DNA of 64,000 nt, taken from positions 2,981,501 to 3,045,500 of the forward strand of contig NZ_OY762999.1 in the NCBI RefSeq assembly GCF_963666665.1, read 5' to 3'. Position numbers and translations under genes: made by a program. Positions 54,984 to 63,482 of this stretch are shown in pieces. Position 1 is the stretch's first letter; each line of letters begins with the position of its first letter. The notes below the pieces were generated by a model, which worked only from the letters and a program-made list of their open reading frames with translations, was not told the DNA's origin and searched no databases. Source of the stretch: Maridesulfovibrio sp. GTDB taxonomy: Bacteria; Desulfobacterota; Desulfovibrionia; Desulfovibrionales; Desulfovibrionaceae.

Positions 54984-57983
54984 ATGACCAGAATTTCTTC
55001 TCTTTTCTTCGATAAGCTCGACTATCAGCTGCTGCAGATTGTTGATGACGTCCTCATGCGCGGTAATAAATCCCGCGCCTTCCGCTCCCTTTTTGTTGAA
55101 TACATGCATCCCCACGGGATCAAGGAAATGGCTGCACCGCAGGGACTGCGCATTGCTTATGCCGTAATCAGCCTGCTGGGCAGCTTTGAGAACGGCATAG
55201 CCCATGACCGCCTGAAAGCCTTGCGTTCCTTACGTGACGAAGTATTTCTCTCTTCTTCAGGATTTTACCGCAAAAATACGGCCCGGGTACTGCTGCAGAT
55301 CATGAAAAAGCTGGTCCGCCCCGGCAATACTGAACTGAACAGGCTTAAACTGGCCCACGATTTCCGTATGGTTTCGGCTGGAAATCCGCGCATGATCAGA
55401 AAAGAGCTGGCTAAATATCATCTGGTTGAAATGCCTGAAGAATGGAACCAATACGCCTTTGATGATCATGTACATGATGCCAACACCAAAGGCAGGAAAT
55501 CCCCGACCCACCTGATCATGGATGCATGGATCAAAGGCATCCGCGAAATTACTGTTGTTTACTACAACTACGTGCGTCCGCAGGTTATCGAAGAACTGCT
55601 TGAAGCAGGCAGCATACTCGACATCAAGGTTCATGTAGGCATTGAACTATCTGCACGTTTCCGTGATAAATTCGTTCGCTTCACTTGGGAACCGAATGTA
55701 CTCTCCGACACTCCCACCTTCCAAAAATTTATGGAAAAAGAACGTGTCATTGAACTCTTTGAAGAAGGAAGAGAGGTTTCACGTTACCAGCAAAAATACG
55801 TTTTTGACGTACTTAATGAATTTAACAGCAGACACCGCAACGATCTCGGCAAACAGCTGGATTTAAAACTGCCCCTGCTGAATCAGGATGAATTTCTCAG
55901 TTTCGTGGGAACCGGACAACCTTCAATCCTGCATCTTGGACGATTCATCCACAACAAACTCGCCGTATATGCCGAGGATAAGGAAGAGACTAAACTCACT
56001 CCTGCGCAAAAAGGATTGCTCCGCACCCTGACCGTACGAACCATCATTGATGAATATCTGGCTCCGGCAAAAAATCCGCTGCTGCATGATCCTGCGGAAC
56101 CGCATAAAGATACTGAACTGCCGGAACTGCTGCGCTGCAATATAAATGAATTGATGACCCGTTTGCTGCGTCTTCACTCCAGTTCAAAATTCACCCTCAA
56201 CCTTGCCAACCTCACCGCTCAGGATACTCTGGAACTGCTCTACGACGGCGGCGGCATGATCACCCATATCGAAGCCTACAACCTCAAAGATATCTGCGTC
56301 GAAGAGCAAAGAACCCAACTTACCGGACAGGAAAAACATTACAAGCTCATCGGCAGGTTACAAAAAGCTCTCAATGAAGACAGCGTTATCACTCTTAAAA
56401 GCGCCATCCGCGAGATCATTTATGACTACGATGACCAGCTCGAAAAGATAAAAGCAGACTTTGAAGCAGAATCTTTCAAAGTCATGCAAAGGCGTAAGCC
56501 GGAGCTTGTTGCCATCCTTTCTGATCTTGAAAAATTTCATACTATCTACAGCAAGCGCAGCCTGAGATCCCGCATCGGGTCAGGCTCAACAGGTCAGGCG
56601 GAACACAGGCACGGCATGGGTTTCGTGGTTATCGACACTCTTCCGGCCCGGGCGCGCAAACCCTTTTATCGCAACAGTTGCGGTGAAGGGTGCAACCGAA
56701 TTCCTGTAAGCGCCCTGATGACCAAAAGCGTCAACAGCAAGGTGGGCCTCAGCCGCCGTGAATTATCACGCCTTCCTGAAGACAAGGCCGGGCGTCAGTT
56801 AAAATGGACCCTTGATTCCTTCAAAATACACGCAGGCAAACTGGGTAATATCGGCACATTGGGCGGACTGCATATCCAGCCCGATAACAGCGTTGAACGC
56901 AAACAGGATACGGATTCACTGGGTAACTCATGGAATTACCTGAATACCAACATCAAGAATACCGCCAAGGTTCTGCTGGGCTTTATACCAGCTTTCCTGA
57001 CCTTTTACCTGACCAAGGACTGGTGGCTGCTGTCATATTTCGGTGCGGTAATCTGGTTTGCCATCACCGGCTCACGCAATATTATCCAGTCGGTACTCGG
57101 CGGTGGAGGGTTACGGCGTTCTCCCCTTCTGCCGTGGAACTCGCTGGTCAGCTGGAGCCGCATTTCAGACTCCCTGCTTTATACCGGATTCTCAGTTCCG
57201 CTTTTGGACTATCTGGTCAAAACACTGCTGCTGGATAATACCTTCGGGGTGACCACTTCTACCAACCCCATACTGCTTTACTCGGTAATGGGACTGGCCA
57301 ACGGGATATACCTCTCCAGCCATAACGCTATTCGCGGGCTGCCCAAAGGGGCCACCGTGGGCAACTTTTTCAGGTCCATTCTGGCCATTCCCGTAGCGGT
57401 CGCCTTAAGCGGACTGATCGGTGCCCTGCTGGGCATGGCCGGTATACCGGATGCCACCGGAATCCTGCAGAAGTGGGCGGCAATCATTTCCAAATTTGCA
57501 TCAGACGGGGTTGCAGCCTTTATCGAAGGACTTGCCGACAGACAGGCCAACATCAAGGCCAGAATAGCCGGTTATAAAATGAAGATTACGCAGCTCTTCT
57601 CGGTTTTCTCGAAACTGGATCTCATGTTTCCGGAAGAGGATGTGCTTGAGATGCTGCAGAGTCCGAAAATCATGATGCGTACCCTGAGCAAAGAAGCAAG
57701 GGACTTGGAAAAGCTGATCATCGTAAACGCCCTTGACCTGATGTACTTCTGGCTTTACCAACCGCGATCACGCAAAGCATTATCAACTCTACTGCAAAGC
57801 ATGTCCCGCGAGGAATGGCTGATTTTCTACCGCTCACAGCTGATCCTGAAGCGGCACAAGGAAATCAGTCAGGTCTTTGTGGACGGATTGGTAGGTAAGG
57901 ATTTTTCCAAAGCCCTTTCCTTCTATCTTGACCAGTCACCGCAATACCTTGCGGATATGGAAAAACTGGGGAGAAGAGAATAA
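54984..57983 (+). CDS. 999-residue protein: PHP-like N-terminal region, C-terminal membrane region
   Basis: No close family is recognised. Residues about 145-235 contain FDDHVHDANTKGRKSPTHLI, a conserved Gly-Ile stretch and VHVGIELSARF, echoing the PHP metallo-hydrolase layout (HxH, then Gx(I/V)E). A helical middle section (about 300-530) follows. The C-terminal 350 residues hold five or more membrane helices (WWLLSYFGAVIWFAITGSR, IPVAVALSGLIGALLGMAG) and a soluble tail. It starts 60 nt after the glycerophosphodiesterase. The PHP assignment is inference from pattern; the membrane region is plain. Confidence 0.75.
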   Translation: MTRISSLFFDKLDYQLLQIVDDVLMRGNKSRAFRSLFVEYMHPHGIKEMAAPQGLRIAYAVISLLGSFENGIAHDRLKALRSLRDEVFLSSSGFYRKNTARVLLQIMKKLVRPGNTELNRLKLAHDFRMVSAGNPRMIRKELAKYHLVEMPEEWNQYAFDDHVHDANTKGRKSPTHLIMDAWIKGIREITVVYYNYVRPQVIEELLEAGSILDIKVHVGIELSARFRDKFVRFTWEPNVLSDTPTFQKFMEKERVIELFEEGREVSRYQQKYVFDVLNEFNSRHRNDLGKQLDLKLPLLNQDEFLSFVGTGQPSILHLGRFIHNKLAVYAEDKEETKLTPAQKGLLRTLTVRTIIDEYLAPAKNPLLHDPAEPHKDTELPELLRCNINELMTRLLRLHSSSKFTLNLANLTAQDTLELLYDGGGMITHIEAYNLKDICVEEQRTQLTGQEKHYKLIGRLQKALNEDSVITLKSAIREIIYDYDDQLEKIKADFEAESFKVMQRRKPELVAILSDLEKFHTIYSKRSLRSRIGSGSTGQAEHRHGMGFVVIDTLPARARKPFYRNSCGEGCNRIPVSALMTKSVNSKVGLSRRELSRLPEDKAGRQLKWTLDSFKIHAGKLGNIGTLGGLHIQPDNSVERKQDTDSLGNSWNYLNTNIKNTAKVLLGFIPAFLTFYLTKDWWLLSYFGAVIWFAITGSRNIIQSVLGGGGLRRSPLLPWNSLVSWSRISDSLLYTGFSVPLLDYLVKTLLLDNTFGVTTSTNPILLYSVMGLANGIYLSSHNAIRGLPKGATVGNFFRSILAIPVAVALSGLIGALLGMAGIPDATGILQKWAAIISKFASDGVAAFIEGLADRQANIKARIAGYKMKITQLFSVFSKLDLMFPEEDVLEMLQSPKIMMRTLSKEARDLEKLIIVNALDLMYFWLYQPRSRKALSTLLQSMSREEWLIFYRSQLILKRHKEISQVFVDGLVGKDFSKALSFYLDQSPQYLADMEKLGRRE

Positions 57984-58209
57984 AAAAAGGATTCGCTCAT
58001 ACGAGCGTGAACTCTACACCTTAACGCTCCCTAAAAGACTGCTGTAAAGACAAATAAACAGGTGATCATGCCGCACTTTTCTGGACAGTCAGTAATCCAC
58101 AAAGAGATATCATGGGGTGGAGGCGAAAAAAAGTTGTTGCATACGCAATTGTTAGGATGATCTGAAAATTAATTTTGCGGACACCCTCACTTTTCGCCAC
58201 AAACTAAAG
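57984..58209. other. Gene-free stretch before the att site
   Basis: No gene is seen here. It has a small hairpin CGCTC-ATAC-GAGCG at 57994-58007 right after the 999-residue protein gene and AT-rich patches. It is followed by the terminator at 58210 and the tRNA fragment at 58254, so it is the old chromosomal flank of a tRNA gene. Confidence 0.4.
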
Positions 58210-58250
58210 AAGCCTCACAATGCGATAACACACTGTGAGGCTTTAATTTT
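58210..58250 (+). terminator. Terminator beside the tRNA fragment
   Basis: AAGCCTCACA and TGTGAGGCTT form a perfect 10-bp stem with a 14-nt loop, followed by TTAATTTTTT. In the forward direction it can end the 54984-57983 transcript; in reverse it would follow the original tRNA. Confidence 0.8.
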
Positions 58251-58253
58251 TTA

Positions 58254-58298
58254 TGGAGCCAACGATCGGAATTGAACCGACGACCTGCTGGTTACGAA
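58254..58298 (-). tRNA. 3' fragment of tRNA-Thr(CGT), integration (att) site
   Basis: Read on the minus strand, the sequence runs from the anticodon loop (TTCGTAA) through CCAGC, AGGTC, the T-arm GTCGG-TTCAATT-CCGAT and the acceptor CGTTGGC to TCCA. The 5' half (D-arm and matching anticodon stem) is absent: the bases beyond 58298 do not pair. It is therefore not a working tRNA but the fragment left at one end of an element that integrated into the gene. The complete tRNA-Thr should lie at the right end of the element. Confidence 0.85.
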
Positions 58299-58421
58299 TC
58301 TTTACCGACAATTTTCCCACAGCTTCCCAACACTTCCATTAATCCATTTGTTTAAAAGGACTAACCATGCTATAGACTTCCCTAAAGCACATTTACTATC
58401 CCCACCCGTCCCGACCAAAGT

Positions 58422-58447
58422 GGGGACAGAAAACGGGGACAGTCCCC
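58422..58447. repeat. GGGGACAG direct repeat with palindrome GGGGACAGTCCCC
   Basis: GGGGACAG occurs at 58422 and again at 58435, the second time inside the 13-bp palindrome GGGGACAGTCCCC. It lies just before the integrase start and could be an accessory integrase site or a mobile repeat. No further copies are visible in the window. Confidence 0.4.
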
Positions 58448-58464
58448 ATTCAAAGGAAGTGAAA

Positions 58465-59661
58465 ATGGCAAAGTGGATCAGTGTTAAGGATGAGTTCGGC
58501 AAAAACTGCGGTGTACGCTACCGCACACACGAAACCCGCAAGCATGGAATCATGGCTGACAGATATTACGCCATTCGGTTTCAGGTGAACGGCAAGCGTG
58601 TTGAAGAGGGCTACGGCTGGGCTTCAAATGGTATATCTGAAAAGATGGCCATTGAAAAAGCTAAAGAGCTGAAAGCAAAGGCCCGTGCCGGGGAAACCAA
58701 TTTTCGCCTCAGACATGAAAAAGAAGCCCAGATCCAAGCCGAGCTTGAAGAATCCCTCAAAGGCTCCATAGACCAGCTTTTCAACGCTTACGTTGCCGAT
58801 CTCAAGGGCAAGGGTAAAAAATCATGGAAAGAGGTTCAACGCGCCCTGCTCACTGGCAAGTATGCCGCGGTAAACTTCATAGGCCGGGACGTAAAAGCCA
58901 AGCACATTACACCGAAGCATATACAAGCCCTTTTGAAGGAAACATATAAGCGCGGCCCGTCCATGGCCTCACACCTCCGGGGCTACCTGCACAGTGCTTT
59001 TAGTTATGGGATTGTCCGAGAACACGATTACACCCGCGCTGCGCAGGAAATCACTTTCGACATCAGCAACAACCCCGTTGCCGCTATCCCCAAAGATTCA
59101 AAGGCTGAAAAAGTTGGTGAACGAGTTCTTACGCCTGAAGAACTTAAAATCGTCTGGCATGAGTGCAACCAGCCAGCAATCAAACTGATTATTGCTACTG
59201 GTGGTCAGCGTGTGCTTGAAATTCTGGAATGCAAGAGAACTGAATTTGACCTTGATGAAAATCTTTGGATTATCCCCGCCGAAAGAGTCAAGAATGGGCG
59301 TGAACACGTTGTACCGCTGACAGAAAGGGCTAAAGAAATAGTCATATCCAGAAAATCAAAATACCTGCACCTATTCCCCAATGCAGGCCGCCCCAGTGAT
59401 CCACGCGAGATCCCTAGCTTAGGCCGCGCCGTAACCAGATTTTGCAAACGTGTAGACATGAAACACTGGACCCCGCGCGACCTGCGCCGCACAGTCAGAA
59501 CCATGCTCGCCGACCAGCAAGTGCCAAGCTATTTGCTCAACATCCACTTCAACCACGGTAAGCAGGAAGTCGGCGAAAAGCATTATGACAAGTCTTCACA
59601 TTTGGCTGAGAAATTGGAGGTTATGGGGGTGTGGGAGGAAATTTTAACAAGACTCCTTTGA
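58465..59661 (+). CDS. Tyrosine-type site-specific integrase (P4/prophage-like)
   Basis: About 398 residues from ATG 58465 (AGGAAG box upstream). An N-terminal DUF4102-like DNA-binding part, a SAM-like core-binding domain (about 105-195) and the catalytic domain with Arg in GGQRVLEILE, TPRDLRRTVRT and a final Tyr in EKHYDKS. The usual His in the box II 'TPHDLRRT' is Arg here. It is the first gene inside the element beside the tRNA-Thr fragment, as expected for the element's own integrase. Confidence 0.92.
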   Translation: MAKWISVKDEFGKNCGVRYRTHETRKHGIMADRYYAIRFQVNGKRVEEGYGWASNGISEKMAIEKAKELKAKARAGETNFRLRHEKEAQIQAELEESLKGSIDQLFNAYVADLKGKGKKSWKEVQRALLTGKYAAVNFIGRDVKAKHITPKHIQALLKETYKRGPSMASHLRGYLHSAFSYGIVREHDYTRAAQEITFDISNNPVAAIPKDSKAEKVGERVLTPEELKIVWHECNQPAIKLIIATGGQRVLEILECKRTEFDLDENLWIIPAERVKNGREHVVPLTERAKEIVISRKSKYLHLFPNAGRPSDPREIPSLGRAVTRFCKRVDMKHWTPRDLRRTVRTMLADQQVPSYLLNIHFNHGKQEVGEKHYDKSSHLAEKLEVMGVWEEILTRLL

Positions 59662-60363
59662 TCAGGAATATTGACGGTACAGCCTTCCAATATTTTCTAC
59701 ATCGTAACGTTTAGAGGACTTATTTAAATTCGCCAAAAAAGAATCCATTGACTGCGAAGAGACTACATTCCGTACAAATCCTTCAACCTCAGCATCTAAA
59801 TCATATTTTAACTTTGAAACGTAATTAAATACTCTTATCGCTTGCAGTTCAGGAAAATCATAAAGATAGTCGGTACAAGTAAAAGATATTCTCCTTTCTA
59901 GGATGGACTCAAAAAAACCTGATTCAACAAACTCTCCATTTGCCACATTATAAATACAAGCGTTTATTGAAAATACGGCTGTGTTAGGAAGCTGCCCGTA
60001 CTCTTTTTGAAATTGTCCCACTTTGAACGCATAGGTATCTTTTAAAAGCCAGACATCAACTTTTGTTCCATCTGCAAGAAAAGTCTTACACCCACCGAAT
60101 GAATTACGCTCAATATTGTCACCACAAGGCAACACATCTGAGTCTAAAACGAAATCAAAATCTGAAATTTCTACATCTTCATAAAGCATAGAATGAAAAG
60201 TATCTCTTATGGCCCCACCAAAAAGAAACAGAGGGCCAAGCCCCTGCAACTCCTCGACAAAACGCCAAAGCGTGTTAGAGGAAACAACTAATTTTGCAAG
60301 TTGCTCTTGAAGAGCAGAAGCAACGTCAAAGAGTTGCACCGTACTATTAACTTGACTCATCAT
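59662..60363 (-). CDS. Pol-beta-type nucleotidyltransferase of the mobile element
   Basis: About 233 residues from ATG 60363 (a further ATG at 60360). Near residue 48-74 the core reads FGGAIRD, then SDFDFV, then VDVWLL downstream: Gly-Gly-x-x-Arg-Asp plus two carboxylates, as in the poly(A)-polymerase/CCA-transferase superfamily head. No RNA-binding C-terminal domain is seen, so it is a minimal nucleotidyltransferase. It overlaps the membrane-protein gene by about 17 nt and both are AT-rich relative to the flanks. A defence or toxin role is inference. Confidence 0.72.
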   Translation of the reverse strand: MMSQVNSTVQLFDVASALQEQLAKLVVSSNTLWRFVEELQGLGPLFLFGGAIRDTFHSMLYEDVEISDFDFVLDSDVLPCGDNIERNSFGGCKTFLADGTKVDVWLLKDTYAFKVGQFQKEYGQLPNTAVFSINACIYNVANGEFVESGFFESILERRISFTCTDYLYDFPELQAIRVFNYVSKLKYDLDAEVEGFVRNVVSSQSMDSFLANLNKSSKRYDVENIGRLYRQYS

Positions 60364-61276
60364 TTCCAGCACTTTCACCCCCAACAGGGGAGCTCAACTC
60401 TTTCAGTTCTTGTGAAGTTTCTACAATCCGATTCAACTCAACAAAAAAGGGGGAATTGTTAATCTCAGATCCAGTAAATTTAAAAACCAAAACAGGAAGA
60501 AAAAATTTTTCAGGTAGCGAGGTATTCGGAATTATCCATATCTCTTTTTCATCAAACAGATATGCTGAGTAGGTGACAATATATTTAAATTTCTTGATTA
60601 TGAAATTTTTACCATGCTCATTTAATTCTTTTTTAAAATCGAAACTAGTCCTTGCAACTCCCTCAATAAGTTCTTTTAATTTACCGTCCTTGCTAAACTT
60701 ATCATCCAGATAGGCTATTGCATTTTCATGCTCAGGATCAATCATCACCATGGTAACTTTATTTTTCACCAAATGTTTTCTCAATTCATTCTGACAATCC
60801 TCAACAATATTTTTATTGTACAATCCAATAACTATACAATCTCTAGACTCTAATATCCTTTCTATCGTTTTACCAATGCTCCACCGTCGATCTATGCGAC
60901 TAAGAGAAAATTCCTGAATAGACTTATTGATTTCAAAATTATTAAAGACAGTATCATTAATCTCTTTCTGAAGCTGCTCTTTAAAAAACAACTCTGATAG
61001 TAAACTCATAACTGATCCAGAAATAAAAATTGCAGCGAGCGTAGACAAAAACCATGCATAAACATCGCTATCAGTTTTATATTTCGACAGAAACAACAAG
61101 AAAAGCGAGAACAGAAGGACCAGTAAAGAGGCCACTATAATTTTGGCTTTATATGGAAATTTTTTCCAATAGGTCACGACACTTCCTCGCAGTCCTAAAC
61201 AGACAATTGTGAAAATTGACCCTAATGTAAAACCTACGAGCAAGTCCCAATTTCTAACTATAAAATCTTCATTCAT
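60347..61276 (-). CDS. Three-helix membrane protein with cytoplasmic C-terminal domain
   Basis: About 309 residues from ATG 61276 (GGGG box upstream; the longer frame begins with TTG). Three membrane helices (about 9-30, 44-66 and 75-100) are followed by about 200 soluble residues. Part of that (ERILESRDCIVIGLYNKNI, then VTMVMIDPEH) resembles the DUF5919/PLD-like sensor patterns of conflict systems, with Leu-rich beta-alpha units. It is coupled to the nucleotidyltransferase gene (overlap), suggesting a two-component effector pair. Family assignment is uncertain. Confidence 0.62.
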   Translation of the reverse strand: MNEDFIVRNWDLLVGFTLGSIFTIVCLGLRGSVVTYWKKFPYKAKIIVASLLVLLFSLFLLFLSKYKTDSDVYAWFLSTLAAIFISGSVMSLLSELFFKEQLQKEINDTVFNNFEINKSIQEFSLSRIDRRWSIGKTIERILESRDCIVIGLYNKNIVEDCQNELRKHLVKNKVTMVMIDPEHENAIAYLDDKFSKDGKLKELIEGVARTSFDFKKELNEHGKNFIIKKFKYIVTYSAYLFDEKEIWIIPNTSLPEKFFLPVLVFKFTGSEINNSPFFVELNRIVETSQELKELSSPVGGESAGNDESS

Positions 61277-61395
61277 TTTATGCCCCAAAACAAAAAAATC
61301 TAGGCTAGTTTTTCAAAATACAATAAAGAAAAAACACACGTGACAACTAGCACCCTAATCAACAAGTGACAACTGCTCAACGAGGACACGGCAAA

Positions 61396-61923
61396 ATGCA
61401 CATCAAATTTTCAACTTTCCCACGAACACAAGCTCCCCCACCATTTCTTGAAAAAATCGTAAACATATTCAGAGCTCACGAAGACAAAATTTCCACAACT
61501 AAACTTGATAAAAATTTAGTCAGCAATGACGTTTTAAAAATTATCTGCAAAGATTTAGAGGGAATTGGTTTTGAAGTTGAAAACGGAAAAAAGAAAAACC
61601 AAAAAGTTAAACGACCTGTTTTCTACGGAGAAAACGCAGAACCATCGCTTCAATATGAAATAGACGCATATCACGCCAAGTGGAATGTTGGCCTTGAAGT
61701 AGAGGCCGCACGTGCCTTGGGTGGCAATGCTTTATACAGAGATATTGTTCAGGCTTTAGTTTTAGTCGATCTGAAATATTTGATAGTGGCGGTTCCAAAT
61801 GAGTACAGATATGGGGCCAAAAGCATAACCCGTGATTACAACAAGGCTGTCGCGATTGCGGAAGCTCTTTATGGGCATTCTAGGATAGTGATGCCTTATT
61901 GCCTTACGATTGTTGGTTACTAA
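61396..61923 (+). CDS. Restriction-endonuclease-like (BglII-type/PD-(D/E)XK) protein
   Basis: About 175 residues from ATG 61396 (an upstream ATG at 61366 lacks a ribosome binding site; GAGG precedes 61396). The centre reads YEIDAYHAKWNVGLEVEAARAL and GNALYRDIVQAL, which fits the E...EVE nuclease core of BglII-like restriction enzymes, followed by LIVAVPNEYRYG. No methyltransferase gene accompanies it here, so it may be a solitary nuclease or a gene of another conflict system. Confidence 0.6.
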   Translation: MHIKFSTFPRTQAPPPFLEKIVNIFRAHEDKISTTKLDKNLVSNDVLKIICKDLEGIGFEVENGKKKNQKVKRPVFYGENAEPSLQYEIDAYHAKWNVGLEVEAARALGGNALYRDIVQALVLVDLKYLIVAVPNEYRYGAKSITRDYNKAVAIAEALYGHSRIVMPYCLTIVGY

Positions 61924-61994
61924 ATTTTGCTGCAATTTGATTGATGAAGTTGCCGTGATTTATCTGATATAAATATTATTTGCTGGAGTGCTTA

Positions 61995-62936
61995 ATGCGG
62001 AAACCCATATTGTTGTTATCCATTATTTTTTTATGCTTTTTAGTTGGTATTTTTGTATATGGAGTTAAAATCTATACGAGTCAAGAGTTCTATGAAACAT
62101 CCAACATTGCGCATACAGGATTTAGGAGTGATGCAAAGGAAAATGCAATCTGGATCACTGTTGACGACATAGAGAATGGTTATTTTAGAGTTAAAGCATC
62201 AGCATGGATCAGCAATGGCTTCGATTTTAAATCTGCATACGTAGACTTGAATGATAGACTTGCAGGAATGCTCCTCTTTGAGGAGCTTGATTTAAAAGCA
62301 ATTCGTAGATCTGAAAAAAACACCTACTATGAGTCTGCTTATATTGATTACCACGGGCATGGGTTATTTGATAACTACCCTTTCGATGAGCATTTCATTT
62401 CAAGTAAGGCCAAGATTGTCCTTATCTCTGAAAATGGAGAACAGACTGTTTTGCCAGATGAATTTGTCTATAGCGTCTACTTAGATGAAACTTTCAAAAT
62501 TACAGAGCTAAAGGAAATCCCTAAAAAGCTTGGGAGCGGCAGGACGGTTGTAGCGAGTGACGAGGTTTTACTACAAATCGAACGGCAGCCATGGTTCAAA
62601 TGCTATTTTTTACTTGCATGCATGCTCGTGCTAATCCCCATTATCACAATGGCCTCAGGCGACAGCAAGGTTAGCAGCATTGATACTCCTGCATTTATCA
62701 TATCCGTATTTGCAATACGAAAAATGTTAGCTCCCGAAGACGGGCTAATCTTTGATTTCGACTTGTATCTTGCTGCAATTATTTGGTGTTTTGGAGCAGT
62801 AAAAATGATGATGGTCACAGGTCAATTGTATCGTTCTGATGAAGATTTCTTGCTGTTAAGAGATGGAGTACTCCGGCTGAAAGATAAATTAATTGAAGTT
62901 GGTCGTGCTATTCATAGAGATGAAGAGCTTATGTAG
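61995..62936 (+). CDS. Membrane protein, DUF4436-like
   Basis: A 313-residue protein from ATG 61995 (GGAG five bases upstream). One N-terminal helix (about 5-25), a 160-residue outside domain with NYPFDEHF, and three C-terminal helices (CYFLLACMLVLIPIITMAS, about 195-280). The YPFD motif and the C-terminal helices recall DUF4436 proteins, usually actinobacterial. Function unknown. It stands alone between the nuclease-like gene and the opposing genes at the right end. Confidence 0.55.
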   Translation: MRKPILLLSIIFLCFLVGIFVYGVKIYTSQEFYETSNIAHTGFRSDAKENAIWITVDDIENGYFRVKASAWISNGFDFKSAYVDLNDRLAGMLLFEELDLKAIRRSEKNTYYESAYIDYHGHGLFDNYPFDEHFISSKAKIVLISENGEQTVLPDEFVYSVYLDETFKITELKEIPKKLGSGRTVVASDEVLLQIERQPWFKCYFLLACMLVLIPIITMASGDSKVSSIDTPAFIISVFAIRKMLAPEDGLIFDFDLYLAAIIWCFGAVKMMMVTGQLYRSDEDFLLLRDGVLRLKDKLIEVGRAIHRDEELM

Positions 62937-63045
62937 TTCTAGGCAGCTAGCAGTTTTAAGATGAGGAGGGGTTGCAAAAACAAGCGGCCCAACCATGAAG
63001 GTCAGACCGCCGGGTACAAACTTTGAATTTTAAATATTAGGTGTA

Positions 63046-63474
63046 TTAGGCAACAAGTTCTAATCTTGAAAAAAGAGCCTCTCTTTCGCTTTTAGGAATA
63101 TTTTGAAAAAAATCTTCTATATCTTTCAGTGAATTATTCCTTTCAAGCAGTGGAGTAAGTTCTCTAATTAATTTGTTTATATTCTCGGAGCGATCCCATT
63201 GCTTTTTATATCTAGAACTTCCAATTTTCTGATCGATACTTTGAAGGTATTTATCTTTGTCATAAATATATTTCATTTTATTTATTACTCCACCAAACTC
63301 GCTGTCGCAAAACGTAACAATAACCTGAATATCACCAGCTTTACGTTTGACTTCAATGCTGGAGTAATCATTTTCAAAAATAGCATCAGCTAAGTCTGAA
63401 GGTTGAACTCCTTTTGTAATATGAACAGCGACCAGTTTATTTAATAAATTCAATGCTTTTTTAGTAAAAATCAT
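63046..63474 (-). CDS. Hypothetical protein of the mobile element
   Basis: 142 residues, soluble, with a charged C-terminal helix bundle (NINKLIRELTPLLERNNSL). An AGGAATAAAA box precedes the ATG. It follows the next gene by 8 nt and both run leftward. No family recognised. Confidence 0.5.
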   Translation of the reverse strand: MIFTKKALNLLNKLVAVHITKGVQPSDLADAIFENDYSSIEVKRKAGDIQVIVTFCDSEFGGVINKMKYIYDKDKYLQSIDQKIGSSRYKKQWDRSENINKLIRELTPLLERNNSLKDIEDFFQNIPKSEREALFSRLELVA

Positions 63475-63482
63475 TTTTATTC

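Noticed and set aside
58254..58330. Complete tRNA-Thr gene
   Set aside because: The sequence matches only from the anticodon loop to the 3' CCA; no D-arm or pairing 5' acceptor strand is found.
58422..58447. REP-type repeat family or CRISPR-like array
   Set aside because: Only two short copies of GGGGACAG are present with no regular spacers; no array occurs anywhere in the window.
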